This document shows, piece after piece, positions 1 to 4,809 of a DNA stretch of 7,719 bases (position 1 is its first letter; each line of letters begins with the position of its first letter). The position numbers were made by a program, and so were the translations under genes. Below the pieces are notes generated by a model. It was not told the DNA's origin. It worked only from the letters and a program-made list of their open reading frames with translations, and searched no databases. Source of the stretch: DATLGB01 sp035540675 (GTDB lineage Bacteria; Actinomycetota; Thermoleophilia; Solirubrobacterales; Solirubrobacteraceae); contig DATLGB010000179.1 of assembly GCA_035540675.1 (NCBI GenBank), forward strand, positions 1 through 7,719, in the 5' to 3' direction.

Positions 1-310
1 CGCTCCGTGCGCAGCGCCATCGGCGAGGCCGCGGCGGCCCTGGAGGGGCCGGTCGCGCACGAGCTGGGGCGCGCGGCGGCGGCGCGCCGCGAGCCCGCCG
101 TGGGACGCGCTCATCTCCGGCGTGCTCCTCCAGCGCGACGCCGGAGATGAGCGCGTCCCACGGCGGGCTCGCGGCGCGCCGCCGCAGCGCCTCGAGCGCC
201 GCCTCGGTCGGCTCGCCGGCGGCGAGCGCCGCCGCCGCGCGCCCCAGCTCGTGCGCGACCGGCCCCTCCAGGGCCGCCGCGGCCTCGCCGATGGCGCTGC
301 GCACGGAGCG
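1..310. repeat. Imperfect inverted repeat (fold-back) at the window edge
   Basis: Bases 1-85 are the exact reverse complement of 226-310 (paired positions sum to 311). Bases 76-123 are the exact reverse complement of 138-185 (positions sum to 261). The central loop is 124-137, 14 nt. The left arm lacks 50 nt that the right arm has; the missing piece is bounded in the right arm by two copies of GCGCCGCCGC (176-185 and 226-235). The right arm is in frame with the tadB gene upstream of it, so the right arm is the intact copy and the left arm is a duplicated, inverted, deleted copy. The structure looks like a snap-back or template-switch product, or an assembly artefact at a contig end. A genuine chromosomal inverted duplication cannot be excluded. 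Confidence 0.93.
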
Positions 311-685
311 CCCGGCGGCTAGCGAGGCGGCCAGCGCGCGGGCGGCGCCCGCGGCGCCCGCCGCCAGCCGCGCGCGGTAGCGGCGCCGGCCGGCGCGCAG
401 GAGCGCCGCCGCCAGCGCCGGCCCGGCGACGGCGGCGGGTACCGCCAGCGCAGGGCCGCCCACGATCCAGCCGGCGCCGAGCAGGCAGCCGGTGGCGAGC
501 ACCGCCAGGCGCCGCCGCTCGGGCGCCGTCGGCGGCCGTCCCTCGCCGTGCGCCCGCCGCAGGGCGCGCAGCGCGGCGTCGATCCAGGCCCAGGCGCGGG
601 CGCGCTCGACGGCCGCCAGCAGCTCCCAGGCCCCGCCCACGGCGGCGGCGCCGGCGGCGAGCGCCATCAGCCCGGCGGCGCTCAC
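138..685 (-). CDS. tadB: Tad/Flp pilus inner-membrane platform protein TadB (GspF/T2SSF family), partial
   Basis: TadB is the integral-membrane platform on which the CpaF/TadA ATPase acts to assemble Flp pili. The minus frame starts at GTG (685-683), whose GTGA overlaps the cpaF stop by 4 nt, with GAGG 7 nt upstream. An in-frame ATG at 667 is the alternative start. About 183 residues are visible: a weak hydrophobic N-terminus (residues 5-20), a Trp-containing linker, a hydrophobic pair of membrane segments (about 60-97), then the start of a T2SSF domain from about 105, including LAASLAAGRSVRSAIGEAA and a following Ala/Glu-rich helix up to WDALISGV. Family members are usually about 300 residues, so the C-terminal part is missing. 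The gene runs into the fold-back near 138; the frame stays open to base 1, but that part is the antisense of the same gene and should not be translated. Its place directly after cpaF supports TadB over TadC. Confidence 0.82.
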
Positions 686-1866
686 GCCGCCGCCTCGCTG
701 CCCGCCGCGATCCGCGCGCCCAGCCGCTCCGACAGCGCCGCCCGCCACGTCGGCCGCCCGTCGCGAAGCGCGTACAGCGTCCGCACGCCGGCACCGCCGG
801 CCACGCGGACGACCTCCGCCACCTCCGTCACCGCCCGGCCGCCGTCGCTGCTGCGGCTCTGGCAGACCACCAGGTGCACGGCGTCGGCCACCTGCTCGCG
901 GATCGCGGCGTGCGGCAGCCCGACGCCGGCCATCAGCGCGAGCGTCTCGAGCCGGCGCAGCGCCTCGACGGCCGAGCCGGCATGGATCGTCGAGAGCGAG
1001 CCGTCGTGACCGCAGGAGAGCGCGCCGAGCATGTCCAGCGCCTCCGGCCCGCGCACCTCGCCGACGACGATGCGGTCCGGGCGCATGCGCAGCGCGTTGC
1101 GCACGAGCGAGCGGATCGTGACCTCGCCACGCCCGTCGAGGCCGGGCGGCCGCGCCTCGAGCCGGACGACGTGCGGCTGGCGCAGGCGCAGCTCGGCCGC
1201 GTCCTCGATCGTGACGACGCGCTCCGACGCCCCGATGAACTCCGACAGCGCGTTGAGCGTCGTCGTCTTGCCTGACCCGGTCCCGCCGCAGACCAGCAGG
1301 TTGCAGCGCGCGCGGACCGCCGCGGCCAGGAAGTCGAGCAGCGGGCGTCCGACCGTCCCGCGCTCGACGAGGTCGCCGGCGCCCAGGCCGCGGGCGCGAA
1401 AGCGGCGGATGGTCAGTGCCGGCCCGTCGACCGCCAGCGGCGGGATCACGACGTTGACGCGCGAGCCGTCGGGCAGGCGCGCGTCGACCAGCGGCGACGC
1501 CTCGTCCACCCGCCGGCCGAGCGGCGCCAGCACGCGCTCGATGACGTCGCGCAGCTGCGCTTCGCTCGCGAAGGCGACGTCGGTCACCTCGAGCCGCCCG
1601 GCCCGCTCCACCCATACCGGCCGCAGGCCGCTGACCATGACCTCGTCCACCTCCGGGTCCTCGAGCAGCGGCTGCAGCGGCCCGAGCCCGAGCGCCCGCT
1701 CGGTCACGCGCCGCAGCAACTCGGCGCGCGTCGGCGCGTCCAGCAGCGCCGCCTCGCGCTCGACGAGGGCGGCGATCCGCTCGGCGGGCGCCGCCGTCGC
1801 GTCGGCGTCGGCCAGGAGCCGGTCGCGCAGCGACGCGGCGAGGCGATCGACGGCGTCACCGCTCAC
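682..1866 (-). CDS. cpaF: Tad pilus assembly ATPase CpaF/TadA (type II/IV secretion ATPase)
   Basis: This is a cytoplasmic hexameric ATPase that powers Flp pilus assembly. It has 394 residues, near the usual length for compact actinobacterial members. Visible in order: a helical N-terminal region (1-65); a domain with LGPLQPLLEDPEVDEVMVSG (61-80), the family's characteristic entry motif; LPDGSRVNVVIPP (131-143); Walker A GGTGSGKT (194-201, K200); Asp box VVTIEDAAEL with E221/D222; Walker B DRIVVGE (264-270, E270); and His box GHDGSLSTIHAGS (286-298, H295). All catalytic motifs are intact. The start is GTG (1866-1864), overlapping the cpaB stop as GTGA, with a strong GGAGG about 7 nt upstream. 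The C-terminus ends in an Ala-rich tail overlapping the tadB start. The call is secure for the family. Confidence 0.96.
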   Translation of the reverse strand: MSGDAVDRLAASLRDRLLADADATAAPAERIAALVEREAALLDAPTRAELLRRVTERALGLGPLQPLLEDPEVDEVMVSGLRPVWVERAGRLEVTDVAFASEAQLRDVIERVLAPLGRRVDEASPLVDARLPDGSRVNVVIPPLAVDGPALTIRRFRARGLGAGDLVERGTVGRPLLDFLAAAVRARCNLLVCGGTGSGKTTTLNALSEFIGASERVVTIEDAAELRLRQPHVVRLEARPPGLDGRGEVTIRSLVRNALRMRPDRIVVGEVRGPEALDMLGALSCGHDGSLSTIHAGSAVEALRRLETLALMAGVGLPHAAIREQVADAVHLVVCQSRSSDGGRAVTEVAEVVRVAGGAGVRTLYALRDGRPTWRAALSERLGARIAAGSEAAA

Positions 1867-2531
1867 CGCAGCCCCTCCCCCACCGCGACCGCGCCGGCGC
1901 GGCGATCGTCGCCGGCGGCGCGCGGCAGCAGGCGCAGCTCACGGGCGAACGACTGCGCTGCGGTGAGGTAGACCGCCTGGCGCAGCGTGACCCGCAGCGT
2001 GGCGGCGACGCGGGCACCGGCCGCCGCCTCGGGTTCGGCGGCGGCGGCGCCCGCCGCCAGCACCTCGACGTCCTGGAGCGCCAGCTCGGTCCCGGCGCCC
2101 TCGCGGGTGACCAGTACGTCCACGCGAGCGCCGGCGACCACGAGCTCGGGCGAGCCGGCGGCGACGACCTCGACGGCGCGCTCGCCGCGCCGCACCGCGA
2201 CGCCGCCGGAGCCGGGGCCGGCGGCGGCCAGATCGGTCAGGCTGACGTACGAGCCGCGCGGAAGCTCCACCGCCGGGACGCCGCCGGCGACCTCCGCCGG
2301 CGCCGACGCGGCGGCGGGCGGCGCCCAGCGCGCGGGCATGCGCCGCACGGCGAGGTCGCGCAGGCGGATCGGCCGGTCGGGCACGAGGTCGCTGCGCGCG
2401 ACGACGACGTCCACCAGCGGCGCCAGCCGGCGCTCGAGCGCCGCCTCGCGGCGGGCGACGTCGGACGCGGCGAGCCCGCCGAGCACGAGCGCGAGCGCGA
2501 CGAGCAGCAGCCCGCGCCGCCGGCGCGTCAC
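1863..2531 (-). CDS. cpaB: Flp pilus assembly protein CpaB/RcpC (SAF domain)
   Basis: CpaB/RcpC is an envelope protein of the Tad pilus machine; the SAF domain is a small beta-clip fold. The protein has 222 residues. An Arg-rich start (residues 3-6) is followed by one membrane segment (7-22, GLLLVALALVLGGLAA), then a SAF-like domain (about 40-104) with VVVARSDLVPDRPIRLRDL and LPRGSYVSLTDLA. An RcpC-type domain follows (about 112-205), including GARVDVLVTREG and a conserved-looking LRQAVYLTAAQSFARELRLLP. I chose GTG at 2531-2529 because it overlaps the kinase stop (GTGA), has GGGAGG 7 nt upstream and directly precedes the signal anchor. The open frame continues 391 codons further upstream, but that part is antiparallel-phase shadow of the kinase and regulator genes. 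It sits directly before cpaF, the usual tad order. Confidence 0.9.
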   Translation of the reverse strand: MTRRRRGLLLVALALVLGGLAASDVARREAALERRLAPLVDVVVARSDLVPDRPIRLRDLAVRRMPARWAPPAAASAPAEVAGGVPAVELPRGSYVSLTDLAAAGPGSGGVAVRRGERAVEVVAAGSPELVVAGARVDVLVTREGAGTELALQDVEVLAAGAAAAEPEAAAGARVAATLRVTLRQAVYLTAAQSFARELRLLPRAAGDDRRAGAVAVGEGLR

Positions 2532-3256
2532 GACCGCGCCTCCCACGCGATCGGCTCCGCGGCGATGGGCAGCTCGAGCGCCAGCGCCGCGCCGCGCGGC
2601 GACGGGCCAGCGCACAGGCGGCCGCCGTGGCGCTCGGCGATGCCCGCCGCGATCGCCAGGCCACGGCCGCGCGCACCCCGTCCCTTGCGCGGGCGGCGGA
2701 CGAGGTCGTCCAGCGGCGCGCGCAGCCCGCCGCCGCCGTCGCGGACCTCGAGCCGCACGCGGCCGCCGGTCGCGCGGGCGCGCATTTCGACATCGCCCGC
2801 ACCGTGCTCGAGCGCGTTGGCGAGGAGGTTCGACAGCGCCTGCGCGATGCGCGCGCGGTCGGCGCGCACCACCACACCTCCGCCAGCACCGGTGACGGTC
2901 AGTCGCCGGCCGCGGGCCGCGAGCACCGGCCGCCAGGCCAGGGCGAGCTGCGCCAGCAGCGCCGCGACCGGGACGTCGTCGTGACGGTCGGTCGCGCGCT
3001 CTCCGGCCGGCGCGGCGGTCAGGTCCTCGAGCGCCAGGCGGGCCCGCCGCAGCTGCGCGTCGAGCGCCAGCGCCGCGTGGTCGTCGATCTCGCCGCGCAC
3101 TGCGAGCGCGTCGAGCGCGAGCTGCGCCGCCGTCAGGGGGCCTCGCAGCTCGTGCGACGCGCGCGCGACCAGCTCCAGACGCGCGCCGTCCCGGCGCACG
3201 AGCAGCGCCGCCGCCGCCCAGCCGAACCCGGCCAGAAGGGCCAGCAGCGCGGTCAT
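2528..3256 (-). CDS. Small membrane-anchored sensor histidine kinase without an extracellular sensor
   Basis: This is the predicted kinase partner of the response regulator that precedes it. The protein has 242 residues, short for the family. One hydrophobic segment (3-20) is followed almost at once by the H-box, ASHELRGPLT, with the phospho-acceptor His at residue 35. There is no periplasmic loop, HAMP or PAS domain. The catalytic domain shows the N-box SNLLANALEHG (N143, N147), the G1 motif DGGGG (173-177), a G2-like GRGARGRGLAI (192-202) and the closing HGG (210-212). All motifs needed for ATP binding and His phosphorylation appear present. The start ATG (3256-3254) overlaps the regulator stop as ATGA, which fixes it; only a weak GGTGG lies upstream, so translational coupling is likely. 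The end overlaps cpaB. The sensed signal cannot be read from the sequence; it may be membrane-derived or come from a partner protein. Confidence 0.88.
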   Translation of the reverse strand: MTALLALLAGFGWAAAALLVRRDGARLELVARASHELRGPLTAAQLALDALAVRGEIDDHAALALDAQLRRARLALEDLTAAPAGERATDRHDDVPVAALLAQLALAWRPVLAARGRRLTVTGAGGGVVVRADRARIAQALSNLLANALEHGAGDVEMRARATGGRVRLEVRDGGGGLRAPLDDLVRRPRKGRGARGRGLAIAAGIAERHGGRLCAGPSPRGAALALELPIAAEPIAWEARS

Positions 3257-3975
3257 GCAGCCACCGCCACCGGGTCGAGCAGGCGGTAGCCGACGCCCCA
3301 GACGTTGACCACGAACCGGTCGCCGTCGTCGCCGAGCTTGCGCCGCAGGCGGCACGCGTGCGAGTCGAGCGTCCGCGTCGTCCCGCGGCTGCGGAAGCCC
3401 CAGACGTCGCGCAGCAGCTCGTCCTTCGTCCACACCCGCGTCGGCTCGGCGGCCAGCGCCCGCAGCAGCGCGAACTCCTTCTGCGAGAGCTCGATGCGCC
3501 GGCCGCGCAGGTGGACGTCACGCGTGACCGGGTCGATCTCGAGCTCGCCCACGCGCAGGCGCCCGAGCCGCGGCCGCGGCCGCGAGCGGCGCAGCAGCGC
3601 TCGCACGCGGGCCAGCAGCTCCGGGTAGCTGAACGGCTTGACCACGTAGTCGTCGCAGCCGCGCTCGAAGCCGCGCACGCGGTCGACCTCCCCGGCGCGG
3701 CCACTGACGACCAGCACCGGCTGGTCGGGGTCGACGCGCGAGACCGTGCGGTCGGCGCTGCGGACGCGCGCGATCAGCTCCAGGCCCGACCCGTCGGGCA
3801 GGCCGACGTCGACGATCGTCAGGTCGGGCGCCCGCGTCTCCAGCAGGCGCAGCGCGTCGCGGACGCAGTCGGCGGCGAGGACGTCGAAGCCGTCGGCGCT
3901 CAGGTTGTCGGCGAGGAACGTCCGGATCGCGGCGTCGTCCTCGACGACCAGCAGGGTCGGGGGCGTGTGGGTCAT
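3253..3975 (-). CDS. OmpR/PhoB-family response regulator
   Basis: This is a DNA-binding response regulator and the first gene of the tad operon. It has 240 residues. The receiver domain (7-125) carries the acidic pair E12/D13/D14, phospho-acceptor D56 in TIVDVGLPDG, S91 at the switch position and K113 in YVVKPFSYPEL. The winged-helix domain (about 138-235) carries ELSQKEFALLRALA, VWTKDELLRDVWGF and the wing GVGYRLLDP. Between receiver alpha-3 and beta-4 there are several extra residues (about 75-84) compared with typical family members. The start ATG (3975-3973) has an excellent AGGAGGGG just upstream; the frame is open 20 codons further, but nothing there supports an earlier start. Position and coupling suggest it controls the tad genes downstream, and perhaps its own promoter. 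Confidence 0.95.
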   Translation of the reverse strand: MTHTPPTLLVVEDDAAIRTFLADNLSADGFDVLAADCVRDALRLLETRAPDLTIVDVGLPDGSGLELIARVRSADRTVSRVDPDQPVLVVSGRAGEVDRVRGFERGCDDYVVKPFSYPELLARVRALLRRSRPRPRLGRLRVGELEIDPVTRDVHLRGRRIELSQKEFALLRALAAEPTRVWTKDELLRDVWGFRSRGTTRTLDSHACRLRRKLGDDGDRFVVNVWGVGYRLLDPVAVAA

Positions 3976-3977
3976 CG

Positions 3978-3985
3978 CCCCTCCT
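3978..3985 (-). promoter_or_regulatory. Strong ribosome binding site of the response regulator
   Basis: On the minus strand this reads AGGAGGGG, 2 nt before ATG at 3975 (core AGGAGG about 4 nt away). It decides the start of the response regulator over longer in-frame versions. The next gene (kinase) has only a weak site, while cpaB and cpaF have good ones of their own. Confidence 0.8.
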
Positions 3986-3997
3986 AGACGGCACGCC

Positions 3998-4010
3998 GGC
4001 GAAATTCGCC
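3998..4010. promoter_or_regulatory. Short inverted repeat, possible operator of the tad operon
   Basis: GGCGAA-A-TTCGCC is a perfect 6+6 inverted repeat around one base, 22 nt upstream of the response-regulator start. It contains the most AT-rich core in the surrounding GC-rich leader. It could be a repressor or autoregulation site. OmpR-family proteins more often bind direct repeats, so the binder is unknown and the call is tentative. Confidence 0.25.
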
Positions 4011-4028
4011 CCCCTCGCGGCTGGAGCG

Positions 4029-4119
4029 CGCGCACAGCGGTGGCGCTGAGTCGGTCGAGCGTCCTTGTGCCGAGCGGGGCTGCCGTTACTTGGTGAAGGG
4101 ATACACCCTGCTGTGCGCG
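4029..4119. other. Long interrupted stem: candidate structured leader RNA or paired operator
   Basis: CGCGCACAGC (4029-4038) pairs perfectly with GCTGTGCGCG (4110-4119). Directly inside, GGTG (4039-4042) pairs with CACC (4104-4107), leaving a 2-nt bulge (4108-4109). This gives 14 base pairs closing a 61-nt interior that contains smaller complementary pieces such as TCGG/CCGA. If transcribed leftward it would lie in the leader of the response regulator-tad operon. I do not recognise a known riboswitch consensus on either strand, and the repeat could instead be bound as DNA. Confidence 0.3.
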
Positions 4120-4248
4120 GTCGGCGGTGTGGCACCGACTACGTCGCGTCGAGCATCGTTCAGGACGCCTGACGACGGGAGCGGCGCCGGTTGCGCAGCC
4201 GGTGCGTGTCAGTCCGTCGACGCGAAGTGAAAGATCCCTGCCAGACCC

Positions 4249-4277
4249 TTGGGCGGCGCAGGACCCCCACCTATGAT
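4249..4277 (+). promoter_or_regulatory. Sigma70-type promoter for the 154-aa gene
   Basis: TTGGGC (4249-4254), a 17-nt spacer, then TATGAT (4272-4277), which matches the -10 consensus at five of six positions. Spacing is optimal. Predicted transcription start is about 4283-4286, so the leader is only about 25-28 nt long before ATG 4311. This rules out the upstream in-frame TTG as the start. Confidence 0.6.
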
Positions 4278-4285
4278 GCCGACGC

Positions 4286-4300
4286 CCGGGGACGCCCCGG
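4286..4300 (+). promoter_or_regulatory. 5'-terminal leader hairpin before the 154-aa gene
   Basis: CCGGGG-ACG-CCCCGG is a perfect 6-bp stem with a 3-nt loop, starting at about the predicted first transcribed base and ending 10 nt before ATG 4311. No purine-rich ribosome binding site lies between the hairpin and the ATG. It could stabilise the mRNA 5' end or affect ribosome access; in DNA this GC-rich a chance hairpin is possible. Confidence 0.4.
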
Positions 4301-4310
4301 CCCTCCCACC

Positions 4311-4775
4311 ATGGACCAGCTTCGCCGCGGCAACTACGACTCGGGCCAGGACTACGTCCTGGAGTACGGGGAGCTTCGCTTCACGTTCAACGAGCGTGAC
4401 TTCGCCGAGCGCGTGGAGCAGGCGGCGCTCAAGCTCGGCTTCGTGCACACGCGGCTCGAATCGCCCGAGCTCGAGGACCTGGTCAACCTCACGGTCAACG
4501 GCGAGGTCTCCGACCCGGCGTCGGCGCTGGGCGAGCACGTCAACGACTGCTGGCCGGAGATCGTCGGCCCCGCGGATCGCTCGCTCGTGCACTGGCTGCG
4601 CCGGCTCGTGTTCCGTTCGGCGTGGCTCGACCAGCGCGTCAAGGAGGGCGAGCTCGACGTGGTGTTCTGCGACGAGACGCACACCTTCGGCTACGTGCAG
4701 CCCGAGCGCGACGCCGAGCCGATCGAGCTCTCGCCCGAGCCCAACTGGGCTCGCGTCGCGTACACGCCGCGCTGA
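4311..4775 (+). CDS. Hypothetical acidic 154-residue protein
   Basis: I do not recognise this family. The start ATG 4311 fits the promoter at 4249-4277 and begins MDQLRRGNYDSGQDY; the longer frame from 4191 adds an Arg-rich stretch lying before the transcription start. The protein is acidic and looks soluble, with no signal peptide or membrane segment. Residues 16-55 (FTFNERDFAERVEQAAL, then KLGFVHTRLE) suggest beta-strand and helix alternation; 92-112 is a Trp/Arg-containing helix (VHWLRRLVFRSAWLDQRV); 113-130 is KEGELDVVFCDETHTFGY; the C-terminus is Pro/Glu-rich. Two cysteines (80, 120) are too far apart for an obvious metal motif. The amino-acid pattern and codon bias look like a real gene. 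It stands alone on the plus strand, divergent from the tad operon and convergent with the Rho-like gene. Confidence 0.85.
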   Translation: MDQLRRGNYDSGQDYVLEYGELRFTFNERDFAERVEQAALKLGFVHTRLESPELEDLVNLTVNGEVSDPASALGEHVNDCWPEIVGPADRSLVHWLRRLVFRSAWLDQRVKEGELDVVFCDETHTFGYVQPERDAEPIELSPEPNWARVAYTPR

Positions 4776-4799
4776 CGGCCCCGCGCGGACGCGGGGCCG
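4776..4799. terminator. Convergent GC-rich terminator hairpin
   Basis: CGGCCCCGCG-CGGA-CGCGGGGCCG forms a perfect 10-bp stem with a 4-nt loop, beginning at the base after the stop of the 154-aa gene and ending 11 nt before the stop of the convergent Rho-like gene. No T-run follows on either side, which is common in high-GC actinobacteria. It probably serves both genes. Confidence 0.7.
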
Positions 4800-4809
4800 C
4801 CCGCAGGAC

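Larger units (their letters stand above)
3976..4310. other. Divergent intergenic region between the tad operon and a plus-strand gene
   Basis: This is 335 nt without a supported coding frame. It holds the regulator's ribosome binding site, a short inverted repeat (3998-4010), a long interrupted stem (4029-4119), a possible hairpin with GTCGG/CCGAC arms at 4120-4139, the rightward promoter (4249-4277), and a 5'-leader hairpin (4286-4300). A frame open from TTG at 4191 into the plus-strand gene is Arg-rich and precedes the promoter, so I do not count it as coding. I could not identify a convincing leftward promoter for the tad operon; it may need an activator or use a sigma factor whose boxes I do not recognise. 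Confidence 0.7.

Noticed and set aside
1..310. Insertion-sequence terminal inverted repeats
   Set aside because: The arms are tadB coding sequence around a 14-nt loop, with no transposase and no room for an element.
111..794. Minus-strand 227-residue open frame over tadB
   Set aside because: It is an Arg/Gly/Ala-rich shadow frame. The real tadB is in another minus frame that runs off the left edge and carries the membrane and T2SSF pattern.
492..1121. Long plus-strand frames opposite tadB, cpaF and others
   Set aside because: They are Ser/Arg/Pro-rich translations typical of antisense shadows in high-GC DNA, opposite genes with intact motifs.
2532..3704. Upstream half of the long minus frame that ends in cpaB
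   Set aside because: Its translation is Arg/Ala-rich noise antiphase to the kinase and regulator, which show clear motifs. cpaB starts at GTG 2531.
4060..4200. Known riboswitch or small RNA gene
   Set aside because: I could not match c-di-GMP, c-di-AMP, cobalamin or SAM consensus elements on either strand, so only an unnamed structure is reported.
4191..4310. N-terminal extension of the 154-aa protein from TTG 4191
   Set aside because: It lies mostly upstream of the predicted transcription start and is Arg/Pro-rich, unlike the rest of the protein.
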